Of a DNA stretch of 64,000 bases, positions 7,571 to 15,742 are shown piece by piece. The DNA is taken from assembly GCA_035651995.1 (NCBI GenBank), contig DASRER010000038.1, forward strand, positions 59,616 to 123,615, given 5' to 3'. Positions within the stretch are counted from its first letter, which is position 1; the number at the start of each line of letters is the position of its first letter. Source of the DNA: Terriglobales bacterium. Its GTDB lineage: Bacteria > Acidobacteriota > Terriglobia > Terriglobales > Acidobacteriaceae. The position numbers and the translations under genes were made by a program. The notes under the pieces were generated by a model, which made no database searches, was not told the origin of the DNA, and saw nothing but the letters and a program-made list of their open reading frames with translations.

Positions 7571-10280
7571 AGACGACCTGCTCCGCGACGCCGACGCCTA
7601 TGCCGACCAGGGCCGGCTCGCTCAGGCGCGCAGCGCTTACGAGCGCGCCATCGCCGCCGGCGCCCGCCTGGACAACGATTTCCCCCGCGCCTACAACCTC
7701 GGCCTCTGCTACCTGAACGGCAAACCGCAGGATTTCGGCAAGGCGGCGCAGTGGCTCGAAAATGCCGTCCGCGCCAACCCCAGGCATGACGACGCCCGCA
7801 TCAACCTCGCCCACGCTTACGCCTGGGGGCGCCGCTTCGACCGCGCGCTCGAACAGTTCCGCATCCTCTACGCCGCCCACCCTGACTCGACCGCGCACAT
7901 CAACAGCATCCTCGAGACCGGATACGCCGCCAATCGCATGGACGAGGTCGCTCCCATCGTGCAGGAATACCTCGAGCGCCGCCCCAGCGACGTCAACACG
8001 CGCCTCGCCTACGCCCGCATTCTCGGCTACCAGCGCCATTTCCCCGAGGCGATGGCGCAATACCAGTCGGTCCTTGCCGATGACCCTTCGAACCTGGCCG
8101 CGCAGATCGGCCAGGCGCGCATCGCCTCCTGGCAGGGCGATTTGGCCAACGCGCTCGAACTCTACGCCAAGGTCCTGCGCCGCAATCCCAATCTGTACGA
8201 CGCCGAAGTCGGCCGCGCCTTCGTCCTGCTCTGGATGGGCAAGAAGGAAGAGGCCCGCCCGCTGTTCGAGGCCCTCGCCAAACGCAATCGCAACGACAAA
8301 GACGTCGCGGCTGCCCTGAAGGAGATCGGCCCGCCCGCGCCGATCGTGCTGCCCTCGGAGTCGCGCGACGCCGCGGCCGCCGGAAGAACGCCCGCGCCTT
8401 CCGAGGTGTCAGCCGCTATCGCGGGCGAGAAGCCTGCCGCTCCTGCCAACGTGCCGCCCGATCCCGCGCTCGTCCTGCGCGAGCTGATGTTCAAGGCCGA
8501 AGGCGCCGCCGCGCGCGCCGACTACGTCGAGGCCATCCACTTCTACCATCAGGTGCTCGAGAAAGACCCGTCGCGCACCGACGCAGCGCTGCAAATCGCC
8601 CGCGTGCTCTCCTGGTCGCGGAACTACGCCGCCTCTGTCGGGCAGTACGACGAGCTGCTCGCCAGCCATCCTGAAGCGCTCCTTGCCCGCGTCGAGCGCG
8701 CCCGCGTGCTCTCCTGGTCGCACGAGTTCGAAAAATCAACCGCGGGCTACGCCGAAGTCCTCGAGCAGATCGAGAAAGATCCCGAAGCCGCCGCGAAAGC
8801 GGGCGTCGCACCCAATGACGTTCGCCTCGAGTACGCCCGCGTGCTCTCCTGGTCGCGGAAATACGACCAGAGCCTCGAGCAGGTCGCGAAACTCCTCCCG
8901 GAAAAACCGGAGGCGAAAGACTTCGACGCCGTCCTGCTGAAGGCGCGCGTGCTCTCCTACGCCAGGCGCTACGACGAGTCCCTCGCCGCTTACGACGTCG
9001 CGCTCTCCCTCAAACCCGGCGACGTGGAGGCGCTCACCGGAAAAGGCCAGGCGCTCTACTGGTCGGGCAACCTGCCGGCGGCGGCGGCGGTCCTGCGGCC
9101 GCTCGTCGTGCAGCAGACGGAAGAGAAAAAACCAAACACCGACACCAGCTTCACCCTCGCCGCCATCGAGCACGGCCTCGGCCACAACGCCAGGGCCCTC
9201 ACCTTGCTCTCGTCGGTGCCCGCCACCGCCGACGCCAGGCAGCTTCGCGGCAGCATCGCGCAGGCCATGCGCCCCGAGCTGCGCCTGCGCGTGGGCATTG
9301 AAGACGACGCGGAAATCGCCGCCTCACCCGCCATCCCCACCACCGGCATTCGCGCGTCGCGCTACTCGGCAGCCTTTGAGTTCAGCCTCACGCCCGACCT
9401 GCGCGCCGAAGTTTCCAATGTCGTCTCCACCACCATCAGCAGCAATCCCCTGCTCGCCAGGCACGGCAGCGAAGCCACGGTGGTGGAAACCATGGGCCGG
9501 CTCATCTTCCGCCCCATGCCCTGGATGCAGATGGCCGTCGCCGCCGGCAGCGCGCAGACCGGCGGCGGCGCTTCGGGCAAGACGTCGCAGTTCATCTACG
9601 AACTGCACCCGGCGTTTGTCTGGAAAGACCTTCGCCTCGACGTCAGCTCCACGCGCCACGCCGCCGACTACACGCCGCTGGCCGCCATGGACAACGTGGT
9701 CGTCCGCCGCGAAACCGTCGCCCTGAGCTACAACCTGCGCAAGCGCTGGATGATGGGCGGCGAGTACTGGCACGGCGCCTACGGCGCCCGGATTCCCGCG
9801 CAAACGACGCCCCTCAGCACCAGCGCCGACGGCGGCGCGCTCTTTTTCAGTCCCACGGTCTACCGCAACGACCGTCTCTCAGTCGAAGCCGGCGTCCGCT
9901 ATGACATCTTCCGGTTCGCCGATAGCGCCGCCGCCTTCGCGCTGACGCCCACCGTCGGTTCAGCGGGCTTCTTCACCCCACGCCTCTACCAGCGCTACTA
10001 CGGCACGGGACGCGTGAGCTGGGACGCGCACAAGCGTCTGCACGTCGACGTCAACGGCACCTTCGGACCGCAGCGCGTCTTCAGCTTCGACCCGCAGGCG
10101 CCGGCCGCGTTTTTCGGACGCACCGGCAGCGTCGGCACGCTCCTGAGCATGCCGTTCCCGCGCCTGCGCCCCTTCCTCGCCTGGGACTACTTCTACACAA
10201 ATACCGCCAGCTCCCCCGGCCAGCGCGACGGCAGCTATCGCTCGAATGTCGTCTCGTTCGGGCTCTCGACTCGCTTCTGA
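7458..10280 (+). CDS. TPR and outer-membrane beta-barrel protein (export porin)
   Basis: The product has 940 residues. ATG 7458 lies 113 bp inside the previous gene; no other start codon precedes the signal peptide (KIAACALTALLLMAAAPPA), so the long overlap appears real. Residues 35-620 are TPR units; four of them share the phrase ARVLSWSR or ARVLSYAR (about residues 380-505), evidence of recent internal duplication. Residues about 625-940 are alternating beta strands ending in STRF, the terminal aromatic typical of outer-membrane barrels. TPR plus barrel is the architecture of PgaA and BcsC, which export polysaccharide through the outer membrane. It is the last gene of the operon and completes a synthesis-to-export set. 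Confidence 0.88.
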   Translation: MRSRRNSRPLPVARLPWKIAACALTALLLMAAAPPADKDDLLRDADAYADQGRLAQARSAYERAIAAGARLDNDFPRAYNLGLCYLNGKPQDFGKAAQWLENAVRANPRHDDARINLAHAYAWGRRFDRALEQFRILYAAHPDSTAHINSILETGYAANRMDEVAPIVQEYLERRPSDVNTRLAYARILGYQRHFPEAMAQYQSVLADDPSNLAAQIGQARIASWQGDLANALELYAKVLRRNPNLYDAEVGRAFVLLWMGKKEEARPLFEALAKRNRNDKDVAAALKEIGPPAPIVLPSESRDAAAAGRTPAPSEVSAAIAGEKPAAPANVPPDPALVLRELMFKAEGAAARADYVEAIHFYHQVLEKDPSRTDAALQIARVLSWSRNYAASVGQYDELLASHPEALLARVERARVLSWSHEFEKSTAGYAEVLEQIEKDPEAAAKAGVAPNDVRLEYARVLSWSRKYDQSLEQVAKLLPEKPEAKDFDAVLLKARVLSYARRYDESLAAYDVALSLKPGDVEALTGKGQALYWSGNLPAAAAVLRPLVVQQTEEKKPNTDTSFTLAAIEHGLGHNARALTLLSSVPATADARQLRGSIAQAMRPELRLRVGIEDDAEIAASPAIPTTGIRASRYSAAFEFSLTPDLRAEVSNVVSTTISSNPLLARHGSEATVVETMGRLIFRPMPWMQMAVAAGSAQTGGGASGKTSQFIYELHPAFVWKDLRLDVSSTRHAADYTPLAAMDNVVVRRETVALSYNLRKRWMMGGEYWHGAYGARIPAQTTPLSTSADGGALFFSPTVYRNDRLSVEAGVRYDIFRFADSAAAFALTPTVGSAGFFTPRLYQRYYGTGRVSWDAHKRLHVDVNGTFGPQRVFSFDPQAPAAFFGRTGSVGTLLSMPFPRLRPFLAWDYFYTNTASSPGQRDGSYRSNVVSFGLSTRF

Positions 10281-10317
10281 TCACAGCTTTGAATTGTCAT
10301 CCCGGGCGCATCCCGGG

Positions 10318-10348
10318 CCCCAGCACGCCCGATTTTGGCGTGCTGGGG
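10318..10348. repeat. REP-like hairpin after the polysaccharide operon
   Basis: Perfect 12-bp arms (CCCCAGCACGCC and its complement) enclose a 7-nt loop ending in TTTT. It lies 38 bp after the last operon gene and could terminate transcription or stabilise the mRNA end. It belongs to the family also seen at 1310, 22433 and 45410. Confidence 0.7.
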
Positions 10349-10581
10349 CGGAGGAGCGAGGGATCTGCATTCGGGTTGCAGCGACGCCCGCCGGCACGCC
10401 GCCACACACTGGGTGACCACCACTTCTGTGGCGCCGACGCCCTCGTCCGCGTGCTCGCGCCTCCACTGCTTTGCACCATGTAGCGGCGGGTGGCCTCTCA
10501 AAGCCTTCCTTTGGCTTGAGTGGCGCAGTTCAAGGCTCTCCTTCGTGACATTCGGGGTTTGCCTTCCTTTCCCTCACAACT

Positions 10582-10836
10582 CTGTCAACCCCCTTCTTGC
10601 TGACCTTTTCGCGCAACCGCTACAAAACGCGCACGATAAATTCCTGCGCCGCCTTCCCATTCTCCCCACCCAATCTGCTACGCTGGAAGCAGGCCCGCGC
10701 ACACGCGCGGGCTTTGCTCTTTGACAACTAACTCCTTGCGGCGGCTGTATATGCCTGCAACTTCTTTAGATCGGCTGTATTGGCGGGAATTTCCCGCTAA
10801 GTTCGTGATCTGTAAAGACCGGGGGAGGGGGAGGGT
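10582..10836 (+). repeat. Conserved structured intergenic element, copy A
   Basis: Shares ordered blocks with copy B (53536-53837): TGTCAA near the left end; TTTCGCGCAACC; CGCCTTCCCATT followed by TCCCCA; GCTGGAAGCA; a GC hairpin (here GCCCGCGC-acac-GCGCGGGC, 10693-10712); GCTCTTTGACAA; TTTAGATCG; CTGTAT; a small hairpin GCGGGA-att-TCCCGC (10783-10797); and a G-run tail. The small hairpin keeps pairing in copy B through a G-U wobble. It may be a non-coding RNA gene, a leader, or a dispersed repeat; no known RNA family was recognised. Confidence 0.6.
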
Positions 10837-10943
10837 GCCGGGGTCGCGTGCGCCCCTATTTGTTTTGCAAACCCGCCGTTTCCGACTAAACTTACGGGCA
10901 CACTTTTTCGCACATCCCCACAGTGTGCGCGTGAGGCGCAGCC

Positions 10944-12944
10944 ATGGACGAAAATTCTGTCCTCGGGGCCTACCGTCTTGAAGAGAAGCTCGGCGAAGGA
11001 GGCATGGGCGTGGTGTATCGCGCCTGGGACACCGAGCTCGACCGCCAGGTCGCCATCAAGACGCTGATCTCGCACATGGTCTCCGACCCTGAGGTCCTGG
11101 AACGTTTTTCGCGCGAGGCCAAGGCCGCATCGCGGCTCATGCATCCCTCGATCGTCACCATCTACCACGTCGGCGCCCACGGCGAGACGCGCTTCATCGC
11201 CATGGAGTACGTGGAGGGCAAGACGCTGAAGAAGGCCATCGGCGGCAAGCCCATGCCGCTCACGCAGATCTGCTCCATCGCCATCCAGCTCGCCGACGCG
11301 CTCGTGCTCGCGCACGAAAAGAACGTGGTGCATCGCGACCTGAAGGCGGAAAACGTCATGCTCACGCCGCGCATGACGGCCAAGATCCTCGACTTCGGCC
11401 TCGCCAAGCTGAAAGAGCCCGAGAGCCAGGCCGCGACCGACGCCACCGTTCTCACGCAGGTCGGCGTGGTGCTCGGCACCGTGAGCCACATGTCGCCGGA
11501 GCAGGCGCTGGGCCTCGAAGTTGACGGCCGCACCGACATCTTCGCCCTCGGCGTCATGCTCTACGAGATGACCACCGGCCAGATGCCCTTCACCGGGCCC
11601 AACGCGCAGGCCGTGCTCGCTCGCGTCCTGAACCAGGAGCCGGCGCCGGTGGCGCAGCTCAATCCCGACGCGCCGCCCGAGCTGGCCGAGCTGGTCCACG
11701 CCTGCCTGCGCAAGGACCGCAACATGCGCCCGCTGGCGGCTGAAGTGCTCGCCAGGCTGAAGCGCATCGAAGCATCGCTGAGCGTGAGCAAGATTTCCTC
11801 GATGGAGATCCGCTCTGCCGGTCCGGCCATCACGCCCTCGTCGCCGAACCTGACGCCGGTCATGCCCATTCCGCAGGCCGTAGCCGTCCCCACGGTCACG
11901 CCCGTCGCTCCCGCCGCTGCCACTTGGGAAAAAGCCGCGCCCGTCCGCGGACCGCTGGTGGATGCCGATCCCGCCAAGCTGAAGACCGCAACGCTTGTCT
12001 ACCGCGCGGTGCACGGCCTCAAGATCGCGCTCTCGCTCGGATTGCTCACGGTGCCGCTTGCGTTCCTGTCGCACTTCTTCATCAGCGGCAACGTGATCAA
12101 GCCCGAGGTCGTTCAAGGCACCCGGTTCCTGAGCGTTGTGAGCGCCATCGTGGAACCTGCCCTGGGATGGGCGCAGCGCGTCTTCAACTTCAACTACCAG
12201 GTGCAGGGTTGGAACTTCGTCACGCTGGGGTTCTTCGTCGCGGCCTTCATCGTGCGCCACCTCATCCTGGTGTGGTTCAGCCGCGTCGACAGCGCCGCCA
12301 AGAACAGGATGGTCGCTTACCAGACCGCGCTCGCCTCCAGCCCCAAGGCGCTGGCCGATCGCGCCTCCGGACATCGCCTGCAGATGATGCGTGAAGCCGC
12401 CGGCTCGGCCTCGGACCGCCGCCGTCTCGCCTTCCTCGCCGCGGAAGTTACCAACCTTGAGCAGCGCCGGCAGAATGAAGACGCCAACACGCTCGCCCGC
12501 TGTCTGGGCGAGTACCACAAGTTCGCCGAAGGCATCCTGCGCAAGAACAACGCGTGGAAGTCCGGCTGGACAGGCGATGCGCTCCAGGCCGCGTTCAACA
12601 CCCCGGCCGACGCGCTGAACGCCGCGCAGGAACTGCTCACAGGCCTGGCGTGGTTCAACCAGGGATTCCAGCACATGCGCGAACCGCTGGCGGTCCACGT
12701 CGGCCTGAGCGCGGGCGAAGTCACCTTCCCCGCCGACTCGGCCATCCAGCAGCTGCGCGATCCGCAGCTGGACCTGGCCGGCCATCTGGAACAACAGGCC
12801 CCCGCCGGCGCACTTCGGCTTACGCGCGAGCTGCACTCCGAGCTGGGCGCTCCCGCGGGATTCACCGAAGTGGAACCCACATCCGGCGGACGCGCCGCCC
12901 TCCAGTGGCGCGCGCCCGGCAGCTCGGCTGCGAGCGCCGGCTAG
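10944..12944 (+). CDS. Ser/Thr protein kinase fused to degenerate nucleotide-cyclase-like domain
   Basis: The product has 666 residues. Residues 9-275 form a Hanks-type kinase with the glycine loop GEGGMGVVY, catalytic Lys K39, HRDLKAEN (130-137) and DFG (150-152), so it should be active. A Pro/Ala-rich linker (about 280-345) leads to two transmembrane segments (about 360-385 and 425-445). The C-terminal part (about 485-645) resembles a class III adenylate/guanylate cyclase domain (GWTGDALQAAF, VHVGLSAGEV, LEQQAPAGALRLTREL), but the usual first metal-binding Asp region reads AAEVTNLE, so catalysis is doubtful. It may act as a sensor or binding module. This is a one-component signalling protein at the inner membrane; substrates are unknown. 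Confidence 0.92.
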   Translation: MDENSVLGAYRLEEKLGEGGMGVVYRAWDTELDRQVAIKTLISHMVSDPEVLERFSREAKAASRLMHPSIVTIYHVGAHGETRFIAMEYVEGKTLKKAIGGKPMPLTQICSIAIQLADALVLAHEKNVVHRDLKAENVMLTPRMTAKILDFGLAKLKEPESQAATDATVLTQVGVVLGTVSHMSPEQALGLEVDGRTDIFALGVMLYEMTTGQMPFTGPNAQAVLARVLNQEPAPVAQLNPDAPPELAELVHACLRKDRNMRPLAAEVLARLKRIEASLSVSKISSMEIRSAGPAITPSSPNLTPVMPIPQAVAVPTVTPVAPAAATWEKAAPVRGPLVDADPAKLKTATLVYRAVHGLKIALSLGLLTVPLAFLSHFFISGNVIKPEVVQGTRFLSVVSAIVEPALGWAQRVFNFNYQVQGWNFVTLGFFVAAFIVRHLILVWFSRVDSAAKNRMVAYQTALASSPKALADRASGHRLQMMREAAGSASDRRRLAFLAAEVTNLEQRRQNEDANTLARCLGEYHKFAEGILRKNNAWKSGWTGDALQAAFNTPADALNAAQELLTGLAWFNQGFQHMREPLAVHVGLSAGEVTFPADSAIQQLRDPQLDLAGHLEQQAPAGALRLTRELHSELGAPAGFTEVEPTSGGRAALQWRAPGSSAASAG

Positions 12945-13019
12945 CCGCTGTCGCTGCTCGCAAGCTCGATCAAGCATCTCGGCCCGCGCTGGCATCCAAA
13001 GCAACCGAGGCACGACTGC

Positions 13020-13616
13020 TTGGAGCTGAACGAGAACCTGATCTTTGCTCGCGCCTTTTTTCGCCAGCCGCGGATGCTCGGCTCGTTGGTCCCCAGCTCA
13101 CGCTTCCTGGTGAACCGCGTCCTCGACGGCGCCGACCTGGCCAGCGCCCGCCTTGTAGTCGAGTTCGGGCCCGGCGTCGGCGCCTTCACCCGCGAACTGC
13201 TGCGCCGCCTGCCGGCGTCGGCCACCCTGCTCGCCATCGAGAGCAATCCCGACCTGGTGCTCTACCTCCGCCAGTCACTCACGGACCCGCGCCTGCTGCT
13301 CGCGCCGGCTTCGGCGCAGTCGGTGGTTGCCCTGCAGCGCCGTTTCGGGCTCCCGGAAGCCGACGTCATCATCTCCGGCGTGCCCTTCAGCGTGATGTCG
13401 CCATCCAAGCGCGACAAGATCGTCCGCAATGCCTGGCGCGCGCTTCGTCCCGGTGGCCGTCTGCTCGTCTATCAGTTCAGCGGCGCCGTGCTGCCGTCGC
13501 TGCGGCATGCCTTCGGCGAAATCCACCAGGAGTTCGAGCCGCTGAACATCCTGCCGGCGCGCATTTTCCGCTGCACCCGGAACGGCAAACGCGGCCTGGC
13601 GCCGCGCGCCGCCTGA
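13020..13616 (+). CDS. SAM-dependent methyltransferase, phospholipid N-methyltransferase-like
   Basis: The product has 198 residues from TTG 13020; the ribosome binding site is weak. The N-terminus (FFRQPRMLGSLVPSSRFL) matches the pattern before the fold in PmtA-like phosphatidylethanolamine methyltransferases. Motif I is VVEFGPGVGAFTREL, followed by LLAIESNPDL. The related rRNA adenine dimethylases share this fold, but their target-binding NPPY motif is not seen here (ISGVPFSV instead, as in PmtA types). It lies 75 bp after the kinase and before lipid genes. Likely role: methylation of phosphatidylethanolamine at the inner membrane; the substrate is an inference. Confidence 0.8.
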   Translation: MELNENLIFARAFFRQPRMLGSLVPSSRFLVNRVLDGADLASARLVVEFGPGVGAFTRELLRRLPASATLLAIESNPDLVLYLRQSLTDPRLLLAPASAQSVVALQRRFGLPEADVIISGVPFSVMSPSKRDKIVRNAWRALRPGGRLLVYQFSGAVLPSLRHAFGEIHQEFEPLNILPARIFRCTRNGKRGLAPRAA

Positions 13617-13645
13617 CGCTGGTTCCCTTCAGACAAAGTCCTATC

Positions 13646-13710
13646 TCACCACGAAGCCACGAAGACACGAAGTCGATCCAGCACTTTGCATCTTCGTGTC
13701 TTTGTGGTGA
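13646..13710. terminator. Inverted repeat between convergent genes, possible bidirectional terminator
   Basis: TCACCAC near 13646 pairs with GTGGTGA near 13704, and GACACGAAG pairs with CTTCGTGTC. It separates the converging methyltransferase and DUF2071 genes. The words CACGAAG and TTCGTGTCTTTGTGGTGA also look like one of the short phrase-like repeats scattered in this genome. Confidence 0.5.
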
Positions 13711-13749
13711 CAGGGTCTTTTCGTCAAACGGGAAACGTGAAACGGCCGG

Positions 13750-14544
13750 TCACACTGGCTTCACCGCCACCTGCCCGGTCCGCTCCTGTTCGAACACGTA
13801 GGCCGGCGCGGCCACGCGGCGCAGCGGCCAGATGTACACCTTCAGTTCTCCCGCGTAATACAACAGCGGCGCGGCATCCGGCAGCTGAATTCCCGCCGCC
13901 GACGCGACCGTGTTGCGCTCGATGGAGGCGGTCGCGTCCTCCAGCGGCCACGGCAGGTGATGGATATCGGCGCGGTACAACGCCCCGCGCGCGCCGACGC
14001 GGTACAGGCAGTAACGCTCCGTCAGGAAATGCTCCAGCGATCCGCGCTGCGGGTTCCGCGGATTGCCGGCCGGCGCGTAGCGTGCCAGGAATTCCGCCTC
14101 GGCGCCGTAGCGGCGCGACCAGTATTTGAACCCGCCCTCCTCCAGCTTGATGCGCATCGCGGCGTGGAAGTATGGCAAGCCGTAGCCCAGGCGCGCTCCC
14201 AGCGCCGCCAGGAAGCTGCCCGCATCGAGGCTGAAGAAGTAAACTCCCGGTTTGCCGTCGAACGTAACGTAGGTCCGCACGTTCAACTCGGGGAACGAAG
14301 ATGTGGGCGGCAGCGGCGGCAGCAGCCGCGCCCGATTGCCCGCGATCTGGAACGGGGTGACCGCAACCCAGGCCTGTGCGTTGTAGGTATCGAGGACCAG
14401 CGGTTGCGGCACCAGGCTTCGCAGCGCCGCCGGCGCCACCGGCCAGTGCGCAAACAACAGGTTGTGCCACCGCTGGGTGAGTACCCACGGGCCTTCCGGC
14501 AGCGGCCATGGCCGGTGCGCAACCGAACTGAGGATGGGGTCCAC
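13750..14544 (-). CDS. DUF2071 (YqjF-like) protein
   Basis: The product has 264 residues. Features of the DUF2071 family are visible throughout: an N-terminal 'TQRWHNLLFAHWPV', 'LRSLVPQPLVLDTYNAQAWVAVTPF', 'FPELNVRTYVTFDGKPGVYFFSLDA' and 'HFLTERYCLY'. This fold resembles acetoacetate decarboxylase but the catalytic function of the family is not established. It is a soluble protein with no signal peptide. It is transcribed divergently from the DedA-rhodanese gene and converges on the methyltransferase. The name is secure; the function is not. Confidence 0.88.
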   Translation of the reverse strand: MDPILSSVAHRPWPLPEGPWVLTQRWHNLLFAHWPVAPAALRSLVPQPLVLDTYNAQAWVAVTPFQIAGNRARLLPPLPPTSSFPELNVRTYVTFDGKPGVYFFSLDAGSFLAALGARLGYGLPYFHAAMRIKLEEGGFKYWSRRYGAEAEFLARYAPAGNPRNPQRGSLEHFLTERYCLYRVGARGALYRADIHHLPWPLEDATASIERNTVASAAGIQLPDAAPLLYYAGELKVYIWPLRRVAAPAYVFEQERTGQVAVKPV

Positions 14545-14719
14545 TCGCGCCTCGTGCCGGGCCGAATGTTACGGGGAGAAGCCACGCGCCGTCTAGCTTC
14601 TGAACCCTGAGTGCAAACCGGTGTGAGCGCAACCGGGCGCTCCCTCTTCGTTCGCGCTGTTGCGCGGCCGCATTCGCGCACTTCCGCCTCCTCCGCTAGA
14701 ATCAGACCACCGCCATCCG

Positions 14720-15694
14720 GTGAACGACGTTCTCCATTTCGTTTCGCGCCACGGCTACACCGCCATCGCGCTGGTGGTGTTCTTGGAGGCCGTGGGCCTT
14801 CCCATTCCGGCCGCGCTGGCCCTGCTGGCCGGAGGCGCCGCCATCGCCCTCCACCAGCTCCGCATCGACATTTTGCTCGTCACCGCCACGCTGGCCATGC
14901 TGCTCGGCGACGTGCTGCTGTTCGTGCTCGGCCGCTACACCGGCTGGACGCTGCTTGCCGTCCTCTGCCGGCTGGCCGCCAATCCTGAGAGCTGCATCCT
15001 GCGCTCGGCCGAATCGTTCTACAAGCGAGGACGCACCACGCTGGTCCTGGCCAAGTTCATTCCCGGCATCAACACCATGGCGCCGCCCCTGGCCGGCAGC
15101 ATGAAGATGCGCGTGGGCCAGTTCCTCTGGCTCGACCTGGCGGGCTGCTTCCTTTACATCTTCGCCTTCGCCGGCATCGGCTTCGTGTTCAGCGGCGTGG
15201 TTGAGATGCTGGCCAGCACCTTCCACCGCTTCAGCAGCGGCGTCACCTGGCTGCTTGCGTTGGGCGTCCTCGCCTGGGCGTCCTACCACGCGTATCTGTA
15301 CTGGAAGCATCGCGTGTACCGCGTGGTGCCGCGCGTACAGGCCAGCGAACTGGCCGCCAAGCTCGCGTCGCAGCAAGATGCGGCGCGCCTCGTCATTGCC
15401 GACGTTCGCAGCCACGGCTACTACGACGCCGGCGCGTCACGCATCCGCGGCTCCATCCGCATCGAGCCCAACCGCCTGCGCGATGTGCTCAACGATCTGC
15501 CGCGCGACAAGGAGATCTACCTCTACTGCACTTGAGTGCGCGAAGCCACCAGCGCCCGTGTGGCGCACATACTGCGGGAAGAAGGATTTGACGCGTACGT
15601 GGTGGTCGGCGGCCTCGCCGCCTGGCGCAAAGCCGGACTTCCGCTTGAAGTTGTGCCGCAGAGTGACCTGGTGATGCTGCCCACGTTCAGCTGA
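14720..15694 (+). CDS. DedA-family membrane protein fused to rhodanese domain, interrupted by in-frame UGA
   Basis: GTG 14720 is preferred over an upstream TTG at 14660 because the DedA fold starts there. Residues 1-205 are a DedA/VTT membrane domain (FLEAVGLPIPAALALLAGG; KFIPGINTMAPPLAGSMKM). DedA proteins are linked to lipid flipping and proton-dependent envelope stability. Residues about 220-324 are a rhodanese domain. A TGA at 15533-15535 follows YLYCT, and the same frame continues with VREATSARVAHILREEGF and VVGGLAAWRKAGLPLE to a stop at 15692. In related fusions the TGA position is a Cys codon (family knowledge). The reading frame and the conserved residues beyond it are intact. It could be a recent nonsense mutation, a sequencing error, or selenocysteine. 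Confidence 0.75.
15533..15568 (+). other. In-frame UGA followed by hairpin, possible recoding site
   Basis: Directly after the TGA, GTGCG (15536-15540) pairs with CGCAC (15564-15568) and CCAC (15546-15549) pairs with GTGG (15560-15563), leaving a 5-nt bulge and a 10-nt loop. Bacterial SECIS elements sit at this distance. However, the loop lacks the GGU-like sequence of well-studied elements, and any GC-rich coding region can fold. I see no selA, selB, selD or selC in the window. Confidence 0.3.
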
Positions 15695-15742
15695 GGGGCC
15701 GCCGCGTCGCATTTCGCATCCGCCTCCTGGAGACGTCGCTTG

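Larger units (their letters stand above)
10281..10943. other. Intergenic region with REP hairpin and conserved element A
   Basis: This 663-bp stretch has no convincing gene. It carries a perfect 12-bp hairpin (10318-10348) just after the export-porin stop, a GC-rich stretch around 10430-10460 resembling that at 53410-53430, and a long element (10582-10836) whose second copy lies at 53536-53837. The kinase gene follows about 107 nt after the element. Confidence 0.6.

Noticed and set aside
15536..15568. Hairpin after UGA as proof of selenocysteine
   Set aside because: It is suggestive only: the loop lacks the known SECIS bases, and conserved coding sequence can fold by chance. Reported as a question, not as a call.
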